Part shown: piece by piece, positions 44,970 to 56,245 of the stretch
Position numbering within the stretch: position 1 is the stretch's first letter
Layout of the letters: every line of letters starts with the position of its first letter
From: Platerodrilus igneus
Taxonomy: Eukaryota > Arthropoda > Insecta > Coleoptera > Lycidae
Assembly (NCBI GenBank): GCA_036346225.1
Contig: JARFIW010000139.1
Span: forward strand, 5,084,001-5,148,000
Length of the DNA: 64,000 nucleotides
Direction of reading: 5' to 3'
Position numbers and translations under genes: made by a program
Notes under the pieces: model-generated
The model's input: only the letters and a program-made list of their open reading frames with translations
The model's database searches: none
What the model was told of the DNA's origin: nothing

Positions 44970-45595
44970 CGGGCTCATCTAGTTTATATGATGGCATTAA
45001 AGAAGAAATGTCAGCTCTTAAGGAAGCTAATGTTGTATTAAATAAAAAATTGAACACTTACTAGAGGATAATAGAAAGAAGGATATAAAAATATTTGAAC
45101 TGGAATCCAGGTTAAACGTTATGGAACAACGAAGTAGAAGTGTGAATTTTAAAATCTATTGTTTAGAAAAGATAACTAGTAAGAACGACAAGACTTTAAG
45201 ATCTGCTGCCTGTAAGTTGGTGCACTATCTGGATAAGGACGTTCACGAGTCCTATACTCAAGTGGTTCATAGATTACCGAAGAGACGCCCTAGCGTAATT
45301 CCATCGGTAATTTTCGTTGTTCGTCTGAAAAAATTCGTGATTGAATTTTAACGAAACGTAAAACAGTTATTACAAATAATAATATCCTGGGGAATAATAG
45401 TGATCGAAAACTAATCGTGTACAAAAACTTGTCGTATTACAATAAAAATTTATTATTTCAAACAAAGTCCAAAGCGAGGGAAGTCGGATGGAAATTTGTG
45501 TGGTTTAGATATGGTAAGGTAATGGCTAAAAAGGATAGCGTTATGCAGCAAGCCATAAGGATAGTGAATATAAATGATATTAACAAATTGGTTTG
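44970..45595 (+). pseudogene. LINE ORF1 with FP25K-like C-terminal domain
   Basis: After the foldback the frame gives EEMSALKEANVVLNKKL (coiled-coil-like), then the open segment 45121-45351 (MEQRSRSVNFKIYCLEK...DVHESYTQVVHRLP), and after a frameshift near 45350 continues as LIVYKNLSYYNKNLLFQTKSKAREVGWKFVW and AIRIVNINDINKLV to TGA near 45595. This arrangement matches ORF1 proteins related to the baculovirus FP (25K) family, whose C-terminal domain has the same Y.N...N..L...K..A....WKFVW pattern. Such proteins bind LINE RNA. A stop also lies near 45062. Confidence 0.6.
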
Positions 45596-45673
45596 ATTGT
45601 GTGGAAAGTTATAAAATTTATATATAGATTTAAGTTTTGTTTATTTAAAGAATAATATTTTTGTGATAACATA

Positions 45674-46168
45674 ATGTTAACTAATATTAAGTATGAAAAT
45701 AGCATTGTACATTATCAAACCTTCGCAAGCATATCTCAATGGAATAATGAACTTGTTAATTTTACCAATAACCTTGGTAATAGCCACTCCAATTACTTTG
45801 AGTTATCAGTGACATGTTTGAATATTAATGGTAGTAGGAGTCACTTCGATGAGTTTATAACGTACTTAACGAATACCAGTTTCGATTTGATTGCATTAAT
45901 TGAAGTTTCGATAAAAGAGGACGAACTTTGTAACTTTGTAATTGAAGGATATAATGCATATGCTAAACAATGTATAAATACTAAAGGAGGTGGTATTATA
46001 CTTTATGTTAAAAAGAATATTACTTTTCAGAAAATTATTAATAACACTAACTATTATGAAAATTTAGAAGGAACTATCTCAGTTAGTAATAATTATACGC
46101 CAAAAATTATATTCATGTATAGACCACCAAATATGAAACTACCTCAAGAAGCGTTCATAAATTTATAA
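45674..46168 (+). pseudogene. LINE ORF2 N-terminus: endonuclease, truncated
   Basis: A 164-residue ORF. From residue about 52: LSVTCLNINGSRSHFDEFITYL (catalytic Asn), FDLIALIEVSIKEDE (Glu, usually ALTETW-like, here ALIEV), then YAKQCINTKGGGIILYVKKNI and KIIFMYRPPNMKLPQEAFINL. These are the first two-thirds of an AP-endonuclease domain of the Jockey/CR1 type. It stops at TAA 46166 and the RT is absent, so the copy is 3'-truncated or rearranged at about 46168. Confidence 0.75.
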
Positions 46169-47419
46169 ACAAATAGATACGCATGGAATAAGATAAAACC
46201 TAGTAAGTCATCACGCAATTAAGCATGCGATAAAGAAAGCATGTAGTAAAGCGCTTTGATAAGAAACGCACATTTCAAAATAAGTTTTAAATACAAGCTA
46301 TAAACAGAAACATGTTGATTTACATCATTCATGTTACATCAGTTTATTTGTTCAATTCCCCCAAAAGCTTTATCTATACAAACAAGAGCCATAAACTAAA
46401 TTAAAGACCAAGGTAAATTAAAAGTTCCAGTAATGATAACAAAACAAGCGGTCAAAGATCGAGAAATAATAGAAATACGAGCAGAATACGTAACTACGGA
46501 ATAGTTTCATCAGAATTAAAATTGTAAAACTCCTAGGAATATCCAAAACAACTTATGGTTGGCTACAAGACTTTAAACGACAGTTCAGATAAACCAATGA
46601 AATTTAGATAGCATAAGCTATATAATGCCCAGAGTTTGATAAGAGGCTCAGTTTCAATTTGAACTACGTCGAAGCATCACTGTTACTCGAAAATTTACGC
46701 GTCAAAATAAATTTCAAATTAAATTATTAAAATTTGTGAAAAGTGGTGTTATATGATATTTGAGAACAAATTATAGTAAAGATATATGAAAAAGCTTTCG
46801 CCGTTTGCTGAAAACGTGAGTAGAAATTTGTCGATTAATTTAGGTTAAATGTTTATAATGTAGGGCTTTAAGTTGGGAAATCTAAGTTGGGAAATCCAAG
46901 TTGCATTCGGGAAATCTAAGTAAAGCACGAGGTAAATTTTGGAAACAAAAATTAACAATACTGAATAAAATTATTGGTTCAAACTCACGTGAAGGAGCAC
47001 AAAGCAGAGCATTGTTTTAACGAAGCAATTCGATTGAAGATAATAAAGGGGTGTTGGTCCACAACATGTAGCAGCAGACTAAAGTGGAAAAGGACACACC
47101 AGGAAAACCACAGGTCAGGGCTAAGTAGTATAAGGAATCATTTCAAATTTTAATTTAAACACTGACTATATTTTTCTATTTTGTAAGGAGTCAACAAAAA
47201 TATTTTTAATACGTAGAATTTTACGTAAAAAGACAGAAAGGTCTTGAACGTTCTAGATTTTTCAGTAAAAGCTCGTTTTTGGTGACTTTAGATTAAAGAA
47301 AGGGAAATACAATTTTTGGGATAAATAATCTAAATATTATTAATTGATTTAAGGGTTTATTTGTCAAATTACAAAACTGTGAAGTGTAAATTCTAAGCAG
47401 GTAAGATTTTAGGGAAAAA

Positions 47420-47425
<6 letters not shown>
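46169..47425. other. Interval without recognised gene
   Basis: AT-rich. A small imperfect tandem (AAGTTGGGAAATC units, about 46871-46920) is the only structure seen. Confidence 0.5.

Positions 47426-47470
<45 letters not shown>
47426..47470. repeat. (TA)n microsatellite
   Basis: About 22 TA dinucleotides without interruption. Confidence 0.95.
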
Positions 47471-47472
<2 letters not shown>

Positions 47473-48177
47473 ATATGATAAGTATTAGTCAGTAAACAGA
47501 ACCAGGACTCAGTGTGTTCGCCCTGAATTAACAGTTACTACTTACTGATTCTAGTGCTAAAGTGTCGCCGCCCCCAATCCATCCGTACCAATCCATAAGA
47601 ACCTCAGTAGTCCCCTGGACAAATACGTTTCTTTTGTACTCTAAACGGTTTTGTTATTCAGTCATTATAACTTTATTAACATTTGCCAATTTTATTACAA
47701 AATATGCATAAATTAAATTTTAGCAGCAAATTAAAACGCCCTGTAGCAATAAATTATCCCCTGATTAGAGAGTATGAAAAAGGCGCGACAGATTTTTTAA
47801 GCTCTAAACTCTACTTATTATTTCTCCAAATACAAGGTTCCGTGAAATTGAAAAGTAAATATTGTTATCCTCTCTATTGTATAGAAAATAATATAAGGTA
47901 CCTACTTAATTGAAACAGAAAGGAATATATTAATGTAATGTTGCCTGAAACACTTTGCGCTAAATACAAGTCAATATACCGACACGTAAGTAATTAAGAA
48001 CAATTTATGTAATACCAAAGGTAAACAGCTGTTTGACGCTGAAGTACACGTACACAAGCGTTTATTTTGGATAATTATTATTTGTTAAATATTGTTAGTA
48101 CTTGCAATTCTCAAGTAGTATGCGATAAGGAATAAGGAAAACACTTCGTGTATATTAAATGACGATCCTAAGAAAGC

Positions 48178-48561
48178 TTAAATTCCGATTTTGTTCACTG
48201 GAATACTGGTTCCTTCTGAATCCACTCTTGAAAAGACAACTTGTTTGTGGATACGGCCCGAAGGAGCATATTGTTTTATAGCAATAACGTACTGCAGAAA
48301 TTTTGAAAGTAAAATATTTCCTTTGGTAATAGCGGACCAGCTATGCGTAGATCGATCATAAAACCCATAATCTAAAACAGTTTGTAACAAAGACTTACAG
48401 TAGTATCCAGCTGCTGCCGTAAACGGTAGCACTTGTCGATTAAGGAAAGGAATATGTGGAAAAAGGAAAATGAAAGAACCTGCACTAATGCACTTTTGCC
48501 CCAGCCAGTACGAGAATTCTGCCTTCACTCGTTCACGATCAAACATCAAAGTCCCCCACAC
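48178..48561 (-). CDS. Unrecognised 127-residue ORF
   Basis: Minus-strand ORF, ATG at 48559-48561 to TAA at 48178-48180. The frame stays open upstream to about 48630, so the true start may lie further up. Composition is protein-like, unlike the AT-rich random ORFs nearby: aromatic and Gly-rich (GSFIFLFPHIPFLNRQ, GYYCKSLLQTVLDYGFYDRS) with a basic C-terminal part. There is no signal peptide, zinc motif or domain I recognise. The 20-residue hydrophobic stretch at residues about 26-45 contains Pro and His and is not a convincing membrane segment. It could be an exon or a fragment of a mobile element; its closeness to the Polinton at 49547 is noted, nothing more. Confidence 0.35.
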   Translation of the reverse strand: MWGTLMFDRERVKAEFSYWLGQKCISAGSFIFLFPHIPFLNRQVLPFTAAAGYYCKSLLQTVLDYGFYDRSTHSWSAITKGNILLSKFLQYVIAIKQYAPSGRIHKQVVFSRVDSEGTSIPVNKIGI

Positions 48562-48629
48562 GCGAATATTGTTCGTTTGTTTCCCCGCGCGTGCGTTAGT
48601 GTTCCTATAAATAAATGGTGATTCCAGAT

Positions 48630-49540
48630 AAATGGAATATTTGACAATACAGCCATTGTGCGTAAACTCTACATTTAGTAGAAATACGTTATGTTTACAT
48701 TCAGTATTATTTAGTTTGACTTTAAATGTATCAGATGTTATACCGCATTAACATAGTCATAAGATTTTCACGTTATTAATTGTAAAACAAAAATTTATTA
48801 GAAAAAAATAATTTCTTAATTTAAATTTGTAAATTATTAAAAAATTCAAATATTGTTGGTAGTTCTGTTACTGGTAAATTATTTGTGGCGATACAAAAAA
48901 TGTACGCGCCACAGTCGGAAAGTGTTTCTAGAGGGCTCGTTTGGTTTCAGGGCTCCGTCTACGACATCGTCCTGAATTCGCATGCTCGTCTTGTAAAGTA
49001 CCACTTTCTGAGTTCCGAGCTTGGCACGTAAATAGCTATTAACCAAGTTTTTTGAATATAAGATACAAATTTAACACATGAATCTGTTCAGCAACAGATG
49101 TATGACATAATTTGTACTTCAATTAATTAGGACAATACGTTTCACTATAATATGTAGTTTTGTGGTCAATGGAATTTATTTAACCCTCAGAAAAAATTTT
49201 TTACCACAAATTAAAACCTACTTATTGCATGTGCAATAAGAAAATAGATTTCGGTTTTTTATACATATTATAAAAGGTTCAATTTAACAAAACGGTATGA
49301 ACTACAATTATTAGGCAATTATACTTCCATAATTCACCACTCTTACAGAATATGAGCTCCAGAATAAACCAATCCTTGCAGGGACCGATATTTATACAAA
49401 CCATCTGCTATCACCAACAACTGTGAAGATCATTGTCGTCTACTTCAACCAAATGAAGATAGAACTAGCTAGTCCACTAGTTAGCATTTTATCTGGAACC
49501 AAATCAAATAGCAGTTTACATCCATGTAATTAATTTCATG
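48630..49540. other. Interval without recognised gene
   Basis: AT-rich, no recognisable ORF, repeat or RNA gene. It ends at the TTCGTT target duplication of the following Polinton. Confidence 0.5.
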
Positions 49541-49921
49541 TTCGTTAGTAGATATACTACCTTTGTTCTAGGCCAAAAAACCGGTTTTCCCCATGTTAAA
49601 TCCCATAAGAAAATCTAAGGTCCGTTCTGGTCAATTTTTGACCTACTATAGGAATTCCCATAAGGAGCAAATGAGGATCAATTGAGTTTACTTTTAACCA
49701 ACACCCACGTCGTCTATTACATTCAGTTTTTAAGAATAGGATAACACTAAACTATATAAAATTTTATTGAAGATAATTTATTTACAATCTATATTCTACA
49801 TTTGCAATAAGTATTATATTTCCTCTTGCTCCATAATTGAATAATGTCCAAGAGGTAGTGTTGCATATGAACCAGGAAGCAAGTGGCGTTTATCATCGTG
49901 CGGGCTTAGGGCAATCTTCTC

Positions 49922-51540
49922 CTAAGCGATAGTGTGGACTTGGTGCTTGGATGATCGAATTAGATTCTGCGTTACAAATACTTCCTTGTAATCTTCGATA
50001 CAATCAACATAATCCTCAAAAGTGATTCTATTATTTATCACTGATCTTTTAATCCCTTTAATTTTCTTTGTAATACCAAAGTCTCGGATGCCAGGTGATT
50101 CTTCCTCTTCTCGTAAGAGTTTAGCTTCTTCTTCCGCGGCTGATTTAAAAATCTTCGTCGCATACATTTTTGATCGTAACCCAATAAAATCTGTCATAAG
50201 TCGTTCATTATTTTCATCCTTCATCATCCCCAATACTTTTTTGTTAATTAACATAATTCCATAAATGTTGTTGGCAGGATAGTCGGAAGTAATGAAACGT
50301 TGCAGACAATCCCGCTTCATAGTTTCATAAGAATCCTGATTTACTATTTTATAAATTAGACTATCAGTATCCGTATATAAAACACTGCAGTCGTTTCCAA
50401 AGGTAATACTCATGTAGCCATAATGAAAATCATAGATCGTGAGTTTCGATAAATCCAAGACACACATGCCTACGTATATCGGTTTATTAAAGTATACTTC
50501 CGATTTATTTAATTCTACCAATACAAGTTTTCATCGAAGATTGTGACATTTGAATAACGGGCTGGATATCCTGGCTTCGGCTCCATATCTTCCGTCCCAG
50601 TTTTGCAGAAGTTTCACATTACAATGTTTTCGCTTGTTCTCCATCGTTTTCCCAAAAACAGCATTGTTCATTAGCTTGAACAAGTTCTTCTCAAATTCAT
50701 GCCTTGCTTGTTTCCGAAGTTCAGTATTGAGATCAATGTAAGATTTTAGCCAGCAGTTTTGTTTAAATTTCAGCACCCTGTGAATAGCTTTTAGTTTAAG
50801 TCCATTTACCATTACTTGTTTTAGATTCCTGTAGTGAATCACGTCTTTTTGCTTAGAATTCAATGTAGCCATCAATTTGGTAGTTTGAGTTTTTGATACA
50901 GGCGGTTGTCCAGTTTTCGGGTCTATATGCTCCGGACAGAACGGAATGTCTTTATGTACATCATGGATATGCTCCGGGTACTCCAAATCAACTTCCAATA
51001 TATAGCCTTATAGTGCATCATCAGGAACTGCCGTTACGTCGATGTTAGTGTCCGCCCATTCGAATCCCCCATAGTGTAAGGGCTGGCTCATTGCCCACCC
51101 ATACTGATTGTTAACATCATAGTACATAAGGTATACATCGGGTTTAGAAGGATCATACGTTGGTAAATACTTATTATTCGCAGTGGCACGCCGTTCCGAA
51201 CACACTTGACTAAGTCCTCCACATATCCCCTTTTCTATAAACAATAGCTGATCGATATCGGTCAACAACTCCAGCTTCTGCCCAGTATGCTTTAACATCG
51301 CATCCCAAGTGAACCCTGGAAGGGTATAATAGTGGGCGGGGTCTAGTCTATAAGTTAAATGACAACTCGTACGAAATTGCTAAAAAACTTCAGCCAATAA
51401 CATCACATCGGTCTTAAGGTATAAGTCAGAGTACAGCTCCAGGTTTTGAATATTAAATGTTTCCCACACTTTTTGTGCGTGCGCATACTGTTTCTTTGTA
51501 ATTCCCCCACCTTCCAGCTTATTGTAAAACTCTTGTTGAC
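49922..51540 (-). pseudogene. Polinton DNA polymerase B, C-terminal portion (left arm)
   Basis: Protein-primed family B DNA polymerase of Polintons. Reading down from 51540: QQEFYNKLEGGGITKKQYAH, LYSDLYLKTDVMLLAEVF, PGFTWDAMLKHTGQKLELL, MYYDVNNQYGWAMSQPLHYGGFEW (motif A region with DxNN.Y), [15 protein letters not shown] (motif B region) and [15 protein letters not shown] (motif C, YTDTD, near 50365), then KRFITSDYP, GLRSKMYA and the C-terminus ending HQVHTIA at 49922. Stops occur at 51379, 51008 and near 50530. The N-terminal exonuclease half is absent. Confidence 0.88.
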
Positions 51541-52045
51541 TAGTTAAGGAATTATTTAAACCTGTAAGAAAAAATTTTCAGCGTCGTCATACAAATCTGA
51601 AACATGTGAAACGTGATCTTATCCAATGGGACTTGTGCGAAATGCTGCCTTACTCGCGTGCGGACAATGGGTACAGATATATTATAATAGCGGTGGACTG
51701 TTACACAAAATATGCTTTAGCAGAACCTATAAAAATAAAACTGGGCCAGAAATTACAAATGCTGTGAAAAAAATATTGGACAAAATGTTGCAAGGAGAAA
51801 ATAACGCAAAAATCAATTTACAAACGGATTTTGGGAAAGAATACTACAACCGCTGGTTTAAAAATCTTATGCAAAAATATAAGATAAATCATTATTCTAC
51901 GTATTCCGCAATCAAAGCTAGTATGGTTGAGCGGTTGATCAGAACAATCAAAAACAAATTGTACAGAAGATTTTACTTACAAGGCAGTCATCGATGGTTG
52001 AATATTTTGCCTAAGGTTGTCCGAGGTTCTAAAATGTGGCTGTAG
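51541..52045 (+). pseudogene. Polinton integrase (retroviral D,D,E type)
   Basis: The core runs KELFKPVRKNFQRRHTNLK, DLIQWDLCEML (first Asp), then after a frameshift near 51650 IIIAVDCYTKYALAEPIKNK, NLQTDFGKEYYN (second Asp) and SMVERLIRTIKNKLYRRF (Glu). It ends near 52030 where the normal continuation (EEYNNTPHRA, seen in Polinton 1 near 16313) is replaced by unrelated sequence. It catalyses insertion of the element and generates the 6-bp duplication. The N-terminal start lies upstream and is missing; the first codons abut the opposed polymerase piece at 51540. Confidence 0.82.
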
Positions 52046-52116
52046 GAACTTATGCCTAAAGAATAGTAGGGAGCCTCTTTCTTGTCAGTTTGTTGAATTC
52101 TATTCTATCCTTTTAA

Positions 52117-53181
52117 ACCCGATGTATACCTTATGTACTATGATGTTAACAATCAGTATGGGTGGGCAATGAGCCAGCCCTTACCCTATGGGGGATTCGA
52201 ATGGGCGGACACTAACATCGACGTAACGTCAGTTCCTGATGATGCACTAGAAGGCTATATGTTGGAAGTTGATTTGGAGTACCCGGAGCATATCCATGAT
52301 GTACATAAAGACATTCCGTTCTGTCCGGAACATATAGACCCGAAAACTGGACAACCGCCTGTATCAAAAACTCAAACTACCAAAGTGATGGCTACATTTA
52401 AATCTAAGCAAAAAATATGTGATTCACTACAGGAATCTAAAACAAGTAATGGTAAACGGACTTAAACTAAAAGCTATTCACAGGGTGCTGAAATTTAAAC
52501 AAAACTGCTGGCTAAAATCTTACATTGATCTCAATACTGAACTTCGGAAACAAGCAAGGAATGAATTTGAGAAGAACTTGTTCAAGCTAATGAACAATGA
52601 TGTTTTTGGGAAAACGAAACCGATATACGTAGGCATGTGTGTTTTGGACTTATCGAAACTCACGATCTATGATTTTCATTATGGCTACATGAGTACTACC
52701 TTTGGAAACGACTGCAGTGTTTTATATACGGATACTGATAGTCTAATTTATAAAATAGTAAATCAGGATTCTTATGAAACTATGAAGCGGGATTGTCTGC
52801 AACGTTTCGATACTTCCGACTATCCTGCCAACAACATTTATGGAATTATGTTAATTAACAAAAAAGTATTGGGGATGATGAAGGATGAAAATAATGGACG
52901 ACTTATGACAGATTTTATTGGGTTACGATTTAAGATGTATGCGACGAGGATTTTTAAAACAGCCGCGGAAGAAGAAGCTGAACTCTTACGAGAAGAGGAA
53001 GAATCACCTGGCATCCGAGACTTTGGTATTACAAAAGAAAATTAAAGGGATTAAAAGATCAGTGATAAAGAATAGAATCACTTTTGAGGATTATGTTGAT
53101 TGTATCGAAGATTACAAGGAAGTATTTGTAACGCAGAATCTAATTCGATCATCCAAGCACCAAGTCCACACTATCGCTTAG
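52117..53181 (+). pseudogene. Polinton DNA polymerase B, C-terminal portion (right arm)
   Basis: Inverted duplicate of 49922-51140. It has [42 protein letters not shown] (here GAA where the left arm has TAA), a frameshift near 52415, [10 protein letters not shown] joined directly to [14 protein letters not shown] because of the 160-bp deletion, then [14 protein letters not shown] and a C-terminus identical to the left arm (HQVHTIA). A frameshift near 53040 separates the last part. The two arms differ at few positions, so the duplication is recent compared with the decay of Polinton 1. Confidence 0.88.
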
Positions 53182-53562
53182 GAGAAGATTGCCCTAAGCC
53201 CGCACGATGATAAACGCCACTTGCTTCTTGGTTCATATGCAGCACTACCTGTTGGACATTATTCAATTATGGAGCAAGAGGAAATATAATACTTATTGCA
53301 AATGTAGAATATAGATTGTAAATAAATTATCCTCAATAAAATTTTATATAGTTTAGTGTTATCCTATTCTTAAAAACTGAATGTAATAGACGACGTGGGT
53401 GTTGGTTAAAAGTAATCTCAATTGACCCTTATTTGCTCCTTATGGGAATTCCTATAGTAGGTCAAAAAATGACCAGAACGGACCTTAGATTTTCTTATGG
53501 GATTTAACATGGAGAAAACCGGTTTTTTGGCCTAGAACGAAGGTAGTATATCTACTTTCGTT

Positions 53563-55560
53563 TGTAACTAAAAACTTTAATTGGTGGTATATTCCCCCGC
53601 GAATATGGCTTTAAGTAGGAACGAGGAAGTATTTGGAAAATGAACGACGCGCAAGTAAAGAGTATTGCCTACATACAAGTTCAATTCACTATTTTCGTTT
53701 GAAAACCTACAGCTCACAAACATATCTGCATGGCTATTATTTCAATTAGAAAAGAGTTGATATAAGAGTAGATACTAAATATAATTGTCTTTTGTCATTA
53801 TGTCGACAAAAATATTAATTAAAATGCCTCAAATAATTTATATTGGAAACTACTGCAAAAATCAATGCAAAAATATGCGTGCGTAGTAAAATTTGCTACA
53901 GTATAGCATGTGCAATTTTAAGCACAAACGTTGAACGTTGGCACTGCCCACCACAATTACAGCACAAACGAAGGGATGACAGTTAAAAAAATTTCAATTC
54001 TAGATGTCCGTTCCAACTTTCTGCGAAGTTGTTTACGCTATTACTTATGCAATCTTTAAGCATGATGAGAAATTTTTGGCCCCTGCACAAACGAAGCACA
54101 AACAACCAGATATTTCTTTTTTGAAAATTGTACGATGTACATTCCAGCTTCACACCGTCAAATTTTTTAACCGTTTTTTTGGCAGGGTTTTTGCACCGCA
54201 ATTCTTAAAATTAATAGGCAAAACATACAAACCTGATTTTCAACATGAAGGTTATTCGCCTGCTATGCGAATACAAGGTTATCAATTATCGCAATAATCA
54301 GAAAAGAGGCTGCGGAATAGAGTAACTGATTGACGTACAAGAATTCTTTTATAAAAAAGAAACATCTGACCTGATTCATTACACAAAACGAAATAGAATT
54401 TGCAGATTAAAGTAGTGGCTTCACTGTTTGACTTGTCGAATTTCGGGTAGTGAGCGGATGAGTGATTAAAGTCTTTTGTTTTCTATTGGATACATGTTCT
54501 AGTGAGGTGAGTTCTTTTATTTATTATGATATTGATGATGGTATTAACCCATAAACGAAGAAAAACAGTAATAAACAAGCTTGCGGTTGTTATATAATTA
54601 ACATTGACATTAGCTCATGATCCGTATCTTAATTTACTGATGGCGATACTTAAACGTGCCTTAGTTTCCGTGTTTAAAATAAGTAAGACATGCTGCAAAG
54701 GTTGGTTTCGCCGATAACTTTTTTGTGTTGTATTTTTTGGTCTAATTCTTTTTGTATGGTATTCCTGAGTGTGGGTAAGAAACTGGATATGTTGAATTTT
54801 AGGAAATGCCACACAGAAGAACGCATTCTTAAAAGCTAATAAAAGGACAATATTTTGGCTGCCAAGACATTTTTAAAAATTCGACTTGTCCATTCTTATT
54901 TAGCCACGCACGCAGTGCCAATTTTATAAATGGGTAATCGTGTACAATTGCCCAGGGTGGTAGGTAACCTTTTCAAAGCGGCAACTTTTCAGATATATTA
55001 AAAAATTTTGAATATAATTTACAAAGAATTTTGCTTTAAAGCATAAATGCAACGTTCATACAATAGATAAGTTAAGATTACGAACTAAAATGCATGGTCT
55101 TGATAACCCATTGCCGTACTCTAGTTCAAATACGTAGAATACTAATACTATATGACATATCATTCACTGTAATGATAATGAATACATTTTCTTAATAGCG
55201 ACCTAGAGAAAGCATTGTAGATTAAATTAATAGTGAAATTATGATAAATCCATTATTTTATCTTTATCGCAGCACTGTAGCATTTGATTAACAGAACTAT
55301 GCCTTGAAACACAAACACACTATAACTTGACTTCCAGAAATTTACTCGCATTCTTGACATTAAAATGTTATCATTTTTTGAAGTCTTTCTCAAGACTCAT
55401 ATCATATTTTATCATGGTGTACCATATCAAGCCTTTCTACTATGGACAACAAGAACGATTGTGTTGCTGTACCGTGCATGTTGCAGGCACACGTACACCT
55501 GGGAAAAAAAGTGATCAACATTCTGGAAGAAACGTTCTACGTAAATCGAAATAAGAAACA
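53563..55560. other. Interval without recognised gene
   Basis: There are short ORFs on both strands (54004-54297 and 53983-54201), neither matching any family I know nor showing clear motifs. Otherwise AT-rich. Confidence 0.5.
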
Positions 55561-55960
55561 TAGGAAGTTCTACGGGGCGGGGTAAATCATGTAGTGACTA
55601 ACCCTCCTGGATTCGTCTCGATTTTACTAGAACCGCCGGAAGTTGGTATATAAATGGGGTCCTTCACACACGGGAGTTAGCCCCTAGGTAGTTTCTATAC
55701 GCGAAGCGATGGTTGATATAAATTCCGTAGCATAGTGAATATAAATGTGTATATATAAATTACCTATCGTAAAACTTTTGTGAAATATTTAGTTATAACT
55801 TCATGATTATTTAATTATTATTATACATAGTGCGTAGTAGGATTCTAGTGTAACTTTTGTTAATAAATTATTTAAAGCTGCTTACAATAGTATTCAGTAT
55901 TCTTGACTGACTCAAACGTGGACGGTCGATCTAAATTACGTTGTGCCGGTTATAAAAATT
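55480..55960 (+). promoter_or_regulatory. Candidate solo LTR or promoter segment
   Basis: A GC-richer patch with TATATAAA (55647-55654), followed by CCTTCACACACGGGAGTTAG and, about 210 bp on, AATAAA-like signals (55861 area). The ordering of TATA box, short R-like region and polyadenylation signal resembles an LTR. No second copy or target duplication was found. Confidence 0.3.
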
Positions 55961-56182
55961 AGGAGCACAGAAAACAGCCGATGGGAAGGGGCTTTTGGAT
56001 CAAACGCCAAAGTTAAATACATTTTTAAGCGTTCCATTTGCAGCTTTTGATAAAGGCAAAAAATGGTTCCCGAAACAATAAGTTTTTATTTAAAAAATGC
56101 TGGCAGCTATTGTTTTATTACTGAACTATATCCCAAAAAAATATAACTTTTCATGTTTATATTAAAATATGACTGACCAGTC

Positions 56183-56183
<1 letters not shown>

Positions 56184-56236
<53 letters not shown>
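56184..56236. repeat. (TA)n microsatellite
   Basis: About 26 dinucleotides, uninterrupted until a small break at 56237. Confidence 0.95.

Positions 56237-56239
<3 letters not shown>

Positions 56240-56245
<6 letters not shown>

Larger units (their letters stand above)
42270..46168 (+). mobile_element. Second LINE type (FP25K-like ORF1 plus endonuclease), split by foldback
   Basis: ORF1 pieces lie at about 42270-42468 and 44970-45595, on either side of the foldback element (42469-44961). ORF2 starts at 45674 and is truncated at 46168. The layout ORF1, short gap, endonuclease fits the Jockey/CR1/L2 group of non-LTR retrotransposons; the RT is missing so the clade cannot be set. Sequence and ORF style are unrelated to the RTE-like copies A, B and D. 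Confidence 0.65.
49547..53556. mobile_element. Palindromic Polinton derivative, 4010 bp, 6-bp target duplication
   Basis: Both ends read AGTAGATATACTACC inward, and the 6-bp TTCGTT is duplicated at 49541-49546 and 53557-53562; a 5'-AG terminus and a 6-bp duplication are Polinton hallmarks. The left arm (49547-51146) and right arm (52117-53556) are inverted copies of one another, each holding the 3' part of DNA polymerase B. The right arm lacks about 160 bp (equivalent of 50486-50645). The central 970 bp hold a further upstream polymerase piece on the minus strand (51147-51540) and an integrase on the plus strand (51541-52045). Confidence 0.88.

Noticed and set aside
47683..47913. 76-residue ORF as a gene
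   Set aside because: Short and in AT-rich DNA with no family resemblance; left out of the annotation.
54004..54297. 97-residue plus-strand ORF as a gene
   Set aside because: No recognisable motif, no context, and an overlapping ORF of similar quality on the other strand; I could not support it.
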